This document shows, piece after piece, positions 1 to 10,774 of a stretch of DNA of 64,000 nucleotides. The notes under the pieces were generated by a model. It did not search any database and was not told the origin of the DNA. It was given only the letters and a program-made list of their open reading frames with translations. Within the stretch, counting starts at the first letter, position 1, and each line of letters opens with the position of its first letter. The position numbers and the translations under genes are program-made. Source of the DNA: Bacillus inaquosorum KCTC 13429 (GTDB taxonomy: Bacteria > Bacillota > Bacilli > Bacillales > Bacillaceae); the NCBI RefSeq assembly GCF_000332645.1, contig NZ_AMXN01000002.1, forward strand, positions 186,001-250,000. Reading direction: 5' to 3'.

Positions 1-838
1 CGGCTGCGAGATGCCCGTAAAAGAACAGCAGCAAAGCAATGAATCCAATCGTTCCAGGTATGCCGACACCCGGGGAAAAAAGCTCCACCGTCAGACCTAA
101 AAAAGCGATTGTCAGCAGAATAGGAACAATGACCGGGTTCGTCAGCCATCTTGCTGTCTTTTCCGCAAAGCTTTCCTTTGCATAGCTGATGTGTGCTTTT
201 TCAAACCCAAGCTTCTTTACGAGCACGGATAAATTGTCAGCATTGCCTTCTGAATAGCCAACATCAATCGCCTTATCAGCGTTAAGTGTCAGCAGATCAC
301 CCTTCGGCGCGCCGACTTCCTTGGCATCTATATCCGGGTCAGCCATTGCGAGCGCATATTTTGGATCGCGATTATTCTTCACTGCGGCATCTTCCATCTC
401 TGCAAGCCAAAGCGATTCAGCTTTTTGGTCAGCGACATTGCCTTTACCGTCAATAATCGCGGCCGCTCCCATTTTTCCGCCGGGCGCCATATAAATGTTA
501 TCGGCTTGCAGGGCAATATATGCACCAGCTGACAACGCGCGTTTGTTTACATATGCAGTTACAGGGATCTCGCTTTCGGTTATCAAATCTGCTATATCAA
601 TAGCTGATTTGACCAATCCTCCCGGCGTATTGATATCAAGAATAACATGATCAGCATGGGCTTCTTTTGCATCCTGTAATGAACGGGACAAAAACGAGGC
701 GAGACCCTGTTCGACATTTTTTTCAATCGGGATCACATAAACCGTTTGTTTCTCTGCTTTTGCGTTCAGCTGTACGCCTAATAAAGAAAGTAAAAATATG
801 CTCAATAGAGCAACACGGAATCCTTTGATGTGAAGCAA
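1..838 (-). CDS. yqeZ: NfeD-family membrane serine protease, 3' end outside window
   Basis: The reading frame is open from a TTG at 838 to the window edge, about 279 codons. It has an N-terminal signal/membrane segment (residues 8-25), then a ClpP-like protease domain with a GG motif near residue 73 and the probable nucleophile serine in the ALSAGAY motif (about Ser103). Hydrophobic segments near the visible C-terminus follow. Matches YqeZ of B. subtilis, first gene of the yqeZ-yqfA(floA)-yqfB membrane-domain operon; the partners would lie left of the window. A sigma-W-type promoter lies just upstream. An AAGGAGG site sits about 12 bases before the TTG, slightly long, so the exact start is moderately sure. 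Confidence 0.85.
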   Translation of the reverse strand, partial: MLHIKGFRVALLSIFLLSLLGVQLNAKAEKQTVYVIPIEKNVEQGLASFLSRSLQDAKEAHADHVILDINTPGGLVKSAIDIADLITESEIPVTAYVNKRALSAGAYIALQADNIYMAPGGKMGAAAIIDGKGNVADQKAESLWLAEMEDAAVKNNRDPKYALAMADPDIDAKEVGAPKGDLLTLNADKAIDVGYSEGNADNLSVLVKKLGFEKAHISYAKESFAEKTARWLTNPVIVPILLTIAFLGLTVELFSPGVGIPGTIGFIALLLFFYGHLAA

Positions 839-884
839 GGGCGGTGTATCCCTCCTTCCTTTTATAATAAGTGCCTTCTCTTCA

Positions 885-911
885 TACGTAACAAATGTAT
901 CAAAGGTTTCA
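885..911 (-). promoter_or_regulatory. Sigma-W-type promoter for yqeZ
   Basis: On the minus strand TGAAAC (911-906) is followed after 17 bases by CGTA (888-885), the classic extracytoplasmic sigma-W consensus. It lies about 45 bases before the yqeZ start. The yqeZ operon is known to be sigma-W dependent in B. subtilis, which agrees with the sequence. Confidence 0.75.
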
Positions 912-924
912 TTTTTTTATGTAT

Positions 925-958
925 AAAAAAAGACATCTCTCTTAGAAAGATGTCCTTT
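925..958 (-). terminator. Terminator after yqeY
   Basis: A GACATCT/AGATGTC stem with a 9-base loop is followed on the minus strand by a run of seven T. It separates rpsU-yqeY from yqeZ. Confidence 0.8.
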
Positions 959-968
959 TCTTTGCCAT

Positions 969-1415
969 TTAAGACAGTTGACTGCTCACAAGTTTATTAA
1001 TTAAACTTCCGTCAGCTTTACCTTTTACTTTAGGCATAATTGCCCCCATCACTTTGCCCATGTCCGCTTTTGAGCTCGCACCGACCTCCGCGATGGTTTC
1101 ATTTACGATTGTACGCAGCTCTTCTTCTGACAGCTGCTCAGGTAAATAAACTTCTAAAATGTCCAGCTCTTTTTGAACTTTATCTACTAAATCTAAACGA
1201 TTAGCGTTTGAAAATTCCTGGAGGGAGTCTTTACGTTGCTTAAGTTCACGAGAAAGGACAGTGAGTTCCTCATCCTCGGTCAAACTGTCTTTCTTAAGCT
1301 TAATTGCTTCATTTTGAAGTGAAGCCTTAACCATTCGAACGACAGTCAGTTTGTCTTTCTCACGGTTTTTCATATATAGCTTCATATCCTGGTTAAGACG
1401 CTCAAGAAGACTCAT
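969..1415 (-). CDS. yqeY: GatB/YqeY domain protein
   Basis: This 148-residue protein consists of the whole YqeY/GatB tail domain: an alpha-helical, lysine- and glutamate-rich N-terminal half and a compact C-terminal domain (about residues 95-148). The domain resembles the tRNA-binding tail of the GatB amidotransferase subunit, but the cellular role of free YqeY is unsettled. It starts 14 bases after rpsU in the same direction, so the two are very likely co-transcribed, and a terminator follows. Full length for the family. Confidence 0.93.
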
Positions 1416-1429
1416 AAATCCACCCTCTT

Positions 1430-1603
1430 TTAGAATTTGCGTTTTCTAGCAGCTTCAGACTTTTTCTTGCGCTTTACGCTAGGTTTTTCATAAAATTCAC
1501 GCTTTCTTGCTTCTTGCAAAGTACCTGTCTTTGATACACTGCGTTTGAAGCGACGAAGAGCATCTTCAAGCGATTCGTTTTTTCTAACGACCGTTTTTGA
1601 CAT
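1430..1603 (-). CDS. rpsU: 30S ribosomal protein bS21
   Basis: This is a 57-residue, very basic protein with the bS21 signature from the start ([18 protein letters not shown]) and a lysine/arginine-rich tail. It binds 16S rRNA near the anti-Shine-Dalgarno region of the small subunit. The start at 1603 is chosen because GGAGGGAGGG lies just upstream and family members begin there; an in-frame start further upstream would add 17 atypical residues. First gene of the rpsU-yqeY pair. Confidence 0.96.
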
Positions 1604-1775
1604 TCTCTTTCCCTCCCTCCGAATACACCAATCGACTACCTTTAAGTTACACATATAAACATGTACTTTGACATTATAATATAAGCCATCAGTCAGGTCA
1701 ACTAAGTGAGTTCACTTTTCCGTCATGAGCGCGACTGCCTGTCTATATAATGATGGAAAGGGGTTGGTGAATAAG

Positions 1776-2699
1776 ATGTTGATTCTGATCAGTTTTACTG
1801 CTCTTATATTATTCTTTCTCGCAGGCATGAACATGCTTCGAAAAGGCTTAATTTCAATGGCGTACTCAAAAATTGAAGAACGTTTGCTTTTATTTACGAA
1901 CCATCCGTTAAAAGCGTTTCTTATCAGTATTGTATTTACGGGGATTCTTCAGAGCAGTTCAGCCTTTATGGTTATTGTCATTGGCTTTGTAAGTGCAGGC
2001 GTTCTTTCTTTTAAGAGAACGATACCGATGATTCTAGGAACAAATGTCGGGTCGACCTTTACAACTGAATTTATTGCCATCAAAATGGATGTGTTGATTT
2101 GGATTCTTTTGATAGGCGGTTTATTGTTTTTTCTGACTGGCAGGTATCCCTTAAGACAGCTGGGAACAAGCTTCCTCGGACTGGGCATCATCTTTTTTTG
2201 CATCAGCGGGTTTAGCCACCTTGCAGGACCGCTTACAAAGCTGAAAACGGGAGCCGACGTTCTATACCACGTTAACGATTCAAACTGGTCCGCATTGCTC
2301 ATCGGTATGGTGTTAACTGCCATCATTCACTCAAGCTCCGTCTGCATCGGTATTTTGATGAGCTTTATGAATGAAGGCATTATCGGACTGACACAGGCGA
2401 TGAGCGTCGTGCTCGGGTCAAATATCGGGACATGCATTACAGCTGTCATGGCTGCTGTATCCGGCGGATATGCGGCGAAACAGACAGCGTATGCCCATGT
2501 GGTATTTAACGTGCTGGGCGTGGCTATTGTATTTCCTTTTCTGACAGCAGCGACCGGCTTTGTAGAACAGTTATCACCTGATCCCGCACAAAGGATCGCG
2601 CATTTCAGCCTTTTATTTAATGTGGTAACAGCTCTTTTATTTCTTCCGCTTACAAACTTGTTTTATCGCTTGATTCACTTCCTTATTCCAGCTAAATAA
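1776..2699 (+). CDS. yqeW: Na/Pi-cotransporter family membrane protein
   Basis: This 307-residue polytopic membrane protein has the duplicated NptA/PhoU-type sodium-phosphate cotransporter fold. The two repeat signatures are visible as QSSSAF near residue 60 and HSSSVC near residue 185. I chose the ATG at 1776 because it gives the known family length and begins directly with the first membrane helix; an upstream in-frame ATG would add 17 polar residues. It is alone on the plus strand between rpsU and a bidirectional terminator. Transport of phosphate is a family inference. Confidence 0.9.
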   Translation: MLILISFTALILFFLAGMNMLRKGLISMAYSKIEERLLLFTNHPLKAFLISIVFTGILQSSSAFMVIVIGFVSAGVLSFKRTIPMILGTNVGSTFTTEFIAIKMDVLIWILLIGGLLFFLTGRYPLRQLGTSFLGLGIIFFCISGFSHLAGPLTKLKTGADVLYHVNDSNWSALLIGMVLTAIIHSSSVCIGILMSFMNEGIIGLTQAMSVVLGSNIGTCITAVMAAVSGGYAAKQTAYAHVVFNVLGVAIVFPFLTAATGFVEQLSPDPAQRIAHFSLLFNVVTALLFLPLTNLFYRLIHFLIPAK

Positions 2700-2730
2700 A
2701 AAACCAGTGCATGTAAATGCACCGGTTTTT
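2697..2730. terminator. Bidirectional terminator between yqeW and mtaB
   Basis: A near-perfect stem (AAACCAGTGCAT paired with ATGCACCGGTTT, four-base loop) has an A-run on one side and a T-run on the other. It can end both the plus-strand yqeW transcript and the minus-strand heat-shock/mtaB transcript. Confidence 0.85.
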
Positions 2731-2733
2731 AGA

Positions 2734-4089
2734 TTAAGAAGACAAACGCATATGTTCAGTTATTTCGTCCTCAACAATACGGACAAATTGCCCTTCGTTG
2801 TAAGGATAACCTGCTTTTTGGATTTTGATCTTCACGATTTTGCCGATCATATCTTCCGTTCCTTTGAAAACAACCTTCATATAGTTGTCTGTGTAACCAA
2901 CAAACATGTTCTCTTCTTCTGTTTCTTTATACGCTTCCTCAGGGATAATCTCAAGCACTTCATTTTCATACTGAGAAGCGTATTCCTTCGCAAGTTGATC
3001 AGAAAGAGCAATCAGGCGGTGTACACGTTCATTTTTCACGTTTTCATCCACTTGGTCTTCCATTCGCGCAGCTGGCGTTCCTGTGCGCTTACTGTAAGGG
3101 AAAACATGCAGTTCAGAGAATTTATGTTCTTTAATAAAGTTATAGGTTTCCATAAATTCTTCTTCTGTTTCCCCAGGGAACCCTACAATAACGTCAGAAG
3201 TTACAGCTAAGCCTGGCAATGCTTTTTTCAATTTGTTTAAACGGTCTGCAAAAAACTCCATCGTATATTTACGTCTCATCCGTTTAAGCACTGTGTTTGA
3301 TCCGGATTGGATAGGAATATGCAAATGATTCACAATCTTATCTGAGCGGTCTAAGACCTCGATCACTTCGTCTGTGATCTGGCTAGCCTCGATCGAAGAA
3401 ATTCTGATCCTTTTAACGCCTTCAACACGAGTGTCTAATTCTCTCAAGAGTTTAGCGAAGTTGTAATCTTTCATATCTTCGCCGTAGCCGCCTGTATGAA
3501 TACCGGTTAGAACAATTTCTTTATATCCGGCATCGACAAGCTGCTGCGCCTGTTTAATGACTTCTTCAGGATCGCGGGAGCGAAGCAGGCCGCGGGCCCA
3601 CGGAATGATACAGAATGTGCAGAAATTATTGCAGCCTTCCTGTATTTTCAATGACGCTCTTGTCCGGTCCGTGAAAGCAGGTACATCAAGCTCCTCATAC
3701 ACTCTTGCTTTCATGATATTGCTGACACCGTTAATCGGCTGGCGTTCTTCTCGGTATTGGTCGATGTAGCCGAGCATTTTTTCCCGGTCCTGTGTTCCGA
3801 CTACAATATCGACACCAGGGATCGCCATAATCTCAGCAGGCGAGGTTTGCGCATAGCAGCCTGTGACACAGATGACACCGTCAGGATTTTGACGAATGGC
3901 GCGTCTGATCACTTGGCGGCTTTTTTTATCTCCTGTATTTGTTACCGTACATGTATTGATGACATATACATCAGCTGTTTGTTCAAAGTCTCTTCTTTCA
4001 TAGCCCGCTTCTTTGAAAAGCTGCCAGATTGCTTCTGTTTCATAATGGTTGACTTTACAGCCAAGCGTATGGAAAGCAACAGTTGCCAT
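2734..4089 (-). CDS. mtaB: tRNA (N6-threonylcarbamoyladenosine37-C2)-methylthiotransferase
   Basis: This 451-residue radical-SAM enzyme converts t6A37 to ms2t6A37 in tRNAs reading ANN codons. An N-terminal methylthiotransferase domain carries three cluster-binding cysteines (C11, C47 and one in the GCYAQ motif near 81). A radical-SAM domain has the CNNFCTFC motif near residue 155, and a TRAM domain lies at the C-terminus (about 380-445). Its start overlaps the rsmE stop, placing it as the distal gene of the extended dnaK operon. Formerly yqeV. Confidence 0.95.
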   Translation of the reverse strand: MATVAFHTLGCKVNHYETEAIWQLFKEAGYERRDFEQTADVYVINTCTVTNTGDKKSRQVIRRAIRQNPDGVICVTGCYAQTSPAEIMAIPGVDIVVGTQDREKMLGYIDQYREERQPINGVSNIMKARVYEELDVPAFTDRTRASLKIQEGCNNFCTFCIIPWARGLLRSRDPEEVIKQAQQLVDAGYKEIVLTGIHTGGYGEDMKDYNFAKLLRELDTRVEGVKRIRISSIEASQITDEVIEVLDRSDKIVNHLHIPIQSGSNTVLKRMRRKYTMEFFADRLNKLKKALPGLAVTSDVIVGFPGETEEEFMETYNFIKEHKFSELHVFPYSKRTGTPAARMEDQVDENVKNERVHRLIALSDQLAKEYASQYENEVLEIIPEEAYKETEEENMFVGYTDNYMKVVFKGTEDMIGKIVKIKIQKAGYPYNEGQFVRIVEDEITEHMRLSS

Positions 4090-4859
4090 TATTGATCACC
4101 TCTTAATAACTCTGTTTGATAAGAAATCGCACTCAACGCGTATAGCGGAGCGGTTTCTGTCCTTAAAATTCTCGGTCCAAGGCCGCACGGTACACCGTCT
4201 TTCTCTGTGAGCCGTTCAACCTCCGCTTCTGTTAAACCGCCTTCGGGACCAAAAACGACCAAAAGGGATGATCCTTTCGGAAGGCTGCTTACAACCGCGC
4301 TGAATGCGCTTATTTCCCCTTGCTTCGATGACTCCTCGTATGCAACGACACATTTATCGAAATCCTGCATCCTTTGAAGAAGCTGCTGAAAAGAATGGAC
4401 ATCCATCACTTGCGGCACTTCGTTACGGTACGATTGTTCAGCCGCTTCCTTCGCGATTTTCGTCCATCTTTCCCGCTTTTTCTTTGCCTTTTTATCATCC
4501 AGCTTAACAACTGAACGAGCGGCTTGGAAAGGAATAAAGGCATGAGCTCCAAGCTCCGTCCCCTTTTGGATAATCCATTCAAGCTTATCTCCTTTCGGGA
4601 GGCCGCTCGCAATATAAACCTTTATCGGAAGCTCTCTGTTTTCATTCGTCCATTCTACCACAAGACAGGACACATTATCTTTGGAAACAGATTGAAGCTC
4701 ACATTTTGCCTCGAAGCCGTCCTGAGAGCAGCAGATAATCTGATCTCCCTCATTCATTCTCATCACGTTCACAATATGATGAACATCTTCGCCGGTAATT
4801 GAAAAAGCCGGCGCTTCCTCCATTTGCTGCTTCGTGAGCTCGATAAAATATCGTTGCAT
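4089..4859 (-). CDS. rsmE: 16S rRNA m3U1498 methyltransferase
   Basis: This is a 256-residue SPOUT-fold methyltransferase of the RsmE family: an N-terminal PUA-like domain and a C-terminal knot with the FGPEGGLTEAEV and LGPRILRTETAP motifs that bind S-adenosylmethionine. It methylates U1498 in 16S rRNA. I prefer the internal ATG at 4859 (MQRYFIEL), giving the usual family length, over an ATG four codons upstream. It lies 22 bases after prmA and overlaps mtaB by one base. Formerly yqeU. Confidence 0.94.
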   Translation of the reverse strand: MQRYFIELTKQQMEEAPAFSITGEDVHHIVNVMRMNEGDQIICCSQDGFEAKCELQSVSKDNVSCLVVEWTNENRELPIKVYIASGLPKGDKLEWIIQKGTELGAHAFIPFQAARSVVKLDDKKAKKKRERWTKIAKEAAEQSYRNEVPQVMDVHSFQQLLQRMQDFDKCVVAYEESSKQGEISAFSAVVSSLPKGSSLLVVFGPEGGLTEAEVERLTEKDGVPCGLGPRILRTETAPLYALSAISYQTELLRGDQ

Positions 4860-4881
4860 ACGCTGTGACACCTACTAACTG

Positions 4882-5817
4882 TTATTTTTTCGCAATAATG
4901 CTGACCCAATCTTCCATTGAAAGGATTTCTACAATGGTAAAGCCAGCTTGTTCCAGTGCTTCTTTTACTTCTTGTTTTTTATGGGCGATGATTCCTGACG
5001 TAATAAAATGGCCGCCTTCTTTTAACAGGCTGTACGCTTGTGAAGTAAAGCGAAGAATGACTTCAGCCAAAATGTTGGCAACAATCACATCATGTTCCCC
5101 TTCAATCCCGTCTAACAAATTATTTTGCTTCACTTGAGCAGTATCGCTCACTTTGTTCAGCTTGAGATTGAGGCGTGCACTTTCTACAGCTACGGGATCA
5201 AGATCGTAGGCATGAACCGATTCCGCCTCAAGCATTGCAGCCGCAATACTTAAAATTCCGGAACCTGTACCGACATCAATCACCTTATCGCCCTTTTGCA
5301 CAAAGCGTTCAAGCGCCTGAATGCACAGTACGGTTGTTGGGTGTGTTCCTGTACCGAATGCCATTCCCGGGTCCATCTCAATAATCAGTTCATCTGTATG
5401 GACCGGCGTATATTCCTCCCACGTCGGCACAATTGTAAACTTTTCAGAAATTTTCACAGGATGATAATACTTTTTCCAGGCAGTGGCCCACTCTTCTTCA
5501 TTCACTTCAGAAATCGTGATGTGATTTCTGCCCAAATCAATATTGTAAAGAAGCAGATTATTAATCGTTTCTTTAATGCCATCCACCGTTTCGCCTAGAA
5601 AACTGTTAACCGGCAGGTATGCTTTAACAATGACACCCTCGTCTGGATAATCATTGGGGTCGAGCTGGTAGATTTCCCCGTACACATTCTCACGTTCTTT
5701 AATTAAATCAAGCGGGTCCTCTATCACAACCCCACTTGCACCAGCTTCATGCAATATATTTGAGATAGGTTCGACCGCTTCATGTGTTGTGTGAATGCTT
5801 AATTCGGACCATTTCAA
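4882..5817 (-). CDS. prmA: Ribosomal protein L11 methyltransferase
   Basis: This 311-residue class I methyltransferase has the SAM-binding motif [13 protein letters not shown] near residue 180 and NILAEV further on; the N-terminal half is the L11-recognition domain. A TTG start at 5817 is used because GAGGAG lies nine bases upstream and the resulting length fits the family. Upstream in-frame codons would place the start inside that ribosome site. It follows dnaJ by 24 bases in the heat-shock operon. Formerly yqeT. Confidence 0.94.
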   Translation of the reverse strand: MKWSELSIHTTHEAVEPISNILHEAGASGVVIEDPLDLIKERENVYGEIYQLDPNDYPDEGVIVKAYLPVNSFLGETVDGIKETINNLLLYNIDLGRNHITISEVNEEEWATAWKKYYHPVKISEKFTIVPTWEEYTPVHTDELIIEMDPGMAFGTGTHPTTVLCIQALERFVQKGDKVIDVGTGSGILSIAAAMLEAESVHAYDLDPVAVESARLNLKLNKVSDTAQVKQNNLLDGIEGEHDVIVANILAEVILRFTSQAYSLLKEGGHFITSGIIAHKKQEVKEALEQAGFTIVEILSMEDWVSIIAKK

Positions 5818-5841
5818 AACTACCAACTCCTCATCCAATAA

Positions 5842-6969
5842 TTAATCGCCTTTAAACGCGCGTTTTACCTTGTCAAAGAAACTCATTTCCTGTTCGTCAG
5901 GCAGGTTTCCGCTGACCTCGGCAAATTCGCGGATAATGTCTTTTTGTTTATCTGTCAGGTTTGTCGGCGTAACGACGCGGACGACGATATGCTGGTCACC
6001 CTGTCCATAGCCTCTGACATTTTGAACGCCTTTGCCTCTTAATCTGAATTTAGTTCCTGTTTGTGTACCGGCTGGAATTTTCAACTTCACTTTTCCATGC
6101 AGCGTCGGAACTTCCACTTCATCACCGAGAGCAGCCTGAGCAAACGTTAACGGCATTTCACAGTAAATATCATCGCCGTCACGCTCGAAAAACTCGTGGG
6201 CGCGCACGTGGAACACGACAAATAAATCCCCGGCAGGGCCGCCGTTTACTCCTGGTTCACCCTGTCCCGCGAGACGAAGCTGCTGCCCGTCATCTACACC
6301 GGCTGGAATTGTCACGTTAATTTTTTTGCGTTTTTTGATTTTTCCTTTGCCGCCGCAATCCGCACATTTGTCTTTAATAATTTTACCCGTACCTTCACAG
6401 TGGTGGCAGACACGTCTGTTAACAACTTTTCCAAACGGTGTATTTTGCTCCACGTTTAACTGGCCGGAGCCTCCGCAGTGGGAGCACGTTTCAGGGGTTG
6501 TTCCAGGTTTCGCACCTGAACCTTTACATGTGTCGCACGTTTCCTCACGCGGAATTTCGATGGTCGTTTCTTTACCGAAAGCGGCATCCTCAAACGACAA
6601 GGTCATCGTATACTGCAAATCGGCACCTTGGCGCGGTGCGTTAGGATCTCTTCGTCTTGTGCCTCCGCCGAAAATACTTGAGAAAATATCATCGAAACCA
6701 AAACCGCCGAAATCGCCGCCGCCAAAACCTCCGCCGCCGAAGCCCTGATTAGGATCAGTATGCCCAAATTGGTCGTAATGCGCACGTTTTTGGTCATCTG
6801 ACAGGGTTTCGTACGCTTCTTTTACCTCTTTAAATTTTTCATCCGATCCGGCTTCTTTGTTAATATCAGGATGATATTTTTTTGACAGCTTCCGATAAGC
6901 TTTTTTAATTTCATCCTTTGAAGCGCTCTTACTTACTCCCAGCACTTCATAGTGATCACGCTTACTCAT
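5842..6969 (-). CDS. dnaJ: Co-chaperone DnaJ (Hsp40)
   Basis: This 375-residue protein stimulates DnaK ATPase and delivers substrates. All domains are visible: J domain with HPD near residue 33, Gly/Phe-rich linker (about 75-105), zinc-binding domain with four CxxCxGxG-type repeats (about 145-215), and the C-terminal substrate-binding domain. It is separated from dnaK by about 200 bases that hold two hairpins, one terminator-like, so its expression may be lower than that of dnaK. Confidence 0.98.
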   Translation of the reverse strand: MSKRDHYEVLGVSKSASKDEIKKAYRKLSKKYHPDINKEAGSDEKFKEVKEAYETLSDDQKRAHYDQFGHTDPNQGFGGGGFGGGDFGGFGFDDIFSSIFGGGTRRRDPNAPRQGADLQYTMTLSFEDAAFGKETTIEIPREETCDTCKGSGAKPGTTPETCSHCGGSGQLNVEQNTPFGKVVNRRVCHHCEGTGKIIKDKCADCGGKGKIKKRKKINVTIPAGVDDGQQLRLAGQGEPGVNGGPAGDLFVVFHVRAHEFFERDGDDIYCEMPLTFAQAALGDEVEVPTLHGKVKLKIPAGTQTGTKFRLRGKGVQNVRGYGQGDQHIVVRVVTPTNLTDKQKDIIREFAEVSGNLPDEQEMSFFDKVKRAFKGD

Positions 6970-7054
6970 CTCGCTTCACTCTCCCGAATTTCTCACATAA
7001 ATTAGATTGTATCATTTTGAATTATGATTTTTCAATTCCTTTTATCCCGGGCAA

Positions 7055-7094
7055 GAAAAAAAGTCAAAGCCAAGAGATGCCTGACTTTGACTTT
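7055..7094 (-). terminator. Hairpin with T-run between dnaK and dnaJ
   Basis: A perfect 10-bp stem AAAGTCAAAG/CTTTGACTTT is followed on the minus strand by a T-run. It looks like an intrinsic, probably partial, terminator or a processing hairpin within the heat-shock operon, because dnaJ has no obvious strong promoter of its own. Confidence 0.6.
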
Positions 7095-7131
7095 CTAATC
7101 ATTGAATCAGATTATGAAATGGGTTCTTTTC

Positions 7132-7157
7132 GGTCAGCCCCAGAAGGGGGACTGACT
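7132..7157 (-). other. Second hairpin just after dnaK
   Basis: GTCAGCCCC pairs with GGGGGACTGAC a few bases downstream of the dnaK stop. It has no T-run, so it is more likely an mRNA-stabilising or processing structure than a terminator. Confidence 0.5.
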
Positions 7158-7168
7158 CGGAAAGGAAC

Positions 7169-9019
<1,851 letters not shown>

Positions 9020-9027
9020 CTATGTAA

Positions 9028-9591
9028 TTATTGATTCACTTTGACCATGGAAGGGCGAATGACGCGATCCTTCAGCTTATAGCCTTTTTGCATTTCCTCA
9101 ACAACAATGTTGGAGCCGTAGTTTTCATCTTCAGCCTGCATAACGGCTTGGTGCAGATTAGGATCAAATTCCTGCCCTACAGCTTCAATGGCTTCCACAC
9201 CTTCTTTTTTCAAGGCTTCTACGAGCTGACGGTGGACCATTTCCATTCCTTGGAGCAAACTTTTCGTCTGTTCATTGTCGGCTTCAACCTGAAGCGCTCT
9301 TTCAAAGCTGTCAAGAGCCGGCAGCAAATCAGCCACGATGTTTTGAGAACGGTATTTTTGGGACGCTTCCATCTCTAAACGGCTGCGTCGTTTATAGTTT
9401 TCAAAGTCTGCTTGAACACGCAAAAGTTTGTTTTCTTTTTCCTCAAGCAAACCTTGCAATTCGTTAATTTGATTTTGAAGAAGTTCGCTTTCATTTGTTT
9501 CTTCCTGCTGTTCTTCAGCGGCTGCTTGTTCTTCAATGACTTCTTGCTCTTCTGTTTCGTTTTGTTCAACGGTTTGTTTTTCTTCTGACAT
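9028..9591 (-). CDS. grpE: Nucleotide exchange factor GrpE
   Basis: This 187-residue GrpE has an acidic, disordered N-terminus rich in Glu/Gln, a long coiled coil (about 40-110) and the C-terminal beta domain ending in RPSMVKVNQ. It releases ADP from DnaK. The ATG at 9591 (MSEEKQ) is chosen over an ATG six codons upstream because GGGAGG lies directly before it and the length fits the family. It lies between hrcA and dnaK in the heat-shock operon. Confidence 0.97.
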   Translation of the reverse strand: MSEEKQTVEQNETEEQEVIEEQAAAEEQQEETNESELLQNQINELQGLLEEKENKLLRVQADFENYKRRSRLEMEASQKYRSQNIVADLLPALDSFERALQVEADNEQTKSLLQGMEMVHRQLVEALKKEGVEAIEAVGQEFDPNLHQAVMQAEDENYGSNIVVEEMQKGYKLKDRVIRPSMVKVNQ

Positions 9592-9662
9592 TGTGTTCAC
9601 CTCCCTCAAAGTGTAAGGAGAAGGGCGGGTGCTGCCCTTCGATAAAATTTGCCAAAATTCCC

Positions 9663-10694
9663 TTATTCATCATACAAACTTGTTAATGCTTTTGACAAGT
9701 CCGAAGTCACATGCTGAAGCAGGCTGACAACCCTGGAATAGTTCATGCGGGTCGGGCCGATGATCGCAATTGAGCCGATCTGCTTCTGATCGACAGAATA
9801 AGAAGCCGTAATCAGACTGCAGTTTTCCATCTCTTCATAGTCGTTTTCTTTCCCGATTTTAATCGAAATTCCCGTGTGTGGGGATTGAACAAGCTTTAAA
9901 ACGTCCTGTTCTTTTTCGATTAACGAGAGCAGCGACCGAACTCTAGTAATATCATGGAACTCCGGCTGGTTCAGCATGTTGATTTTTCCGCCGAAAAACA
10001 ATTTTTCGACGTGGCTTGTGGAATGAAAGGTTGAACGAAGCGCGTCAAGAATATTATCATAGTTCGTAATGTGCTGTCTTAGGTACATGACGACTTCCTT
10101 AAATATGCGCTCATTCAGTTCATCCATTGGAACACCGCTTAAACGGTCGTTTAGTATATTTACCAGTTTTTCAATATCAGACAGATCCATTTTGGCTGGA
10201 AAATTAATCGTTTTGTTTTCCACATGCCCCGTATTGGTAACGAGAATCGCTACTGCCATATCGGGCTGAATCGGTATGATTTGAATCTGTTTAAGGTAAT
10301 TCTCACTCAGCTTCGGCCCGAGTACGATGGATGTATAATTCGTCAGATCGGACAAAATTTGCGCTGATTTTTGAACTGTCTTCTCCAGCTCGAAAATTTT
10401 CTCTTTGAAGATCGAGTGGATTTGGTCCAGATCGCTTTTTGTCAGTTTGACGGGTGACAGCAAATGGTCAACATAGTACCGGTACCCTTTTTCTGACGGA
10501 ACACGTCCTGAGGATGAATGGGTTTTTTCAATGAAGCCCAATTCTTCCAAGTCAGCCATCTCGTTTCTTATTGTTGCAGAGCTAAATGTGATTTCATCTT
10601 TTTTCGAAAGAGTTCTTGACCCTACCGGCTGCGCCGATTTAATAAAATCGTTGATTATGACCTGAAGGATCAGCAGCTGACGATTTGTTAACAT
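9663..10694 (-). CDS. hrcA: Heat-shock repressor HrcA
   Basis: This 343-residue repressor binds CIRCE and needs GroEL for activity. An N-terminal winged helix ([17 protein letters not shown] to about residue 75, with SSATIRNEM recognition region) is followed by the dimerisation/GAF-like part. The start at 10694 (MLTNRQ) gives the family length; three ATGs stand in a row just upstream and weaker evidence separates them. First gene of the operon, 15 bases after the CIRCE element, so it controls itself. Confidence 0.97.
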   Translation of the reverse strand: MLTNRQLLILQVIINDFIKSAQPVGSRTLSKKDEITFSSATIRNEMADLEELGFIEKTHSSSGRVPSEKGYRYYVDHLLSPVKLTKSDLDQIHSIFKEKIFELEKTVQKSAQILSDLTNYTSIVLGPKLSENYLKQIQIIPIQPDMAVAILVTNTGHVENKTINFPAKMDLSDIEKLVNILNDRLSGVPMDELNERIFKEVVMYLRQHITNYDNILDALRSTFHSTSHVEKLFFGGKINMLNQPEFHDITRVRSLLSLIEKEQDVLKLVQSPHTGISIKIGKENDYEEMENCSLITASYSVDQKQIGSIAIIGPTRMNYSRVVSLLQHVTSDLSKALTSLYDE

Positions 10695-10708
10695 CATCAT
10701 CACCTCTG

Positions 10709-10735
10709 TTAGCACTCTCGATAAGCGAGTGCTAA
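10709..10735. promoter_or_regulatory. CIRCE operator of the hrcA-grpE-dnaK operon
   Basis: A perfect inverted repeat TTAGCACTC-N9-GAGTGCTAA lies between the promoter and hrcA. It is the established HrcA binding site in Gram-positive heat-shock operons. Confidence 0.98.
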
Positions 10736-10745
10736 TTCTATAACA

Positions 10746-10774
10746 AAAGTATCAAACCACAAGAAAAATGTCAA
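10746..10774 (-). promoter_or_regulatory. Sigma-A promoter of the heat-shock operon
   Basis: On the minus strand a perfect TTGACA (10774-10769) is followed after 17 bases by TACTTT (10751-10746), directly upstream of CIRCE, so the operator would cover the transcription start. The minus-10 is weak. Confidence 0.65.

Noticed and set aside
2707..4095. Several long plus-strand ORFs opposite mtaB
   Set aside because: They lie wholly antisense to a well-conserved gene, lack ribosome sites, and have unusual composition. The same applies to antisense ORFs throughout the core region.
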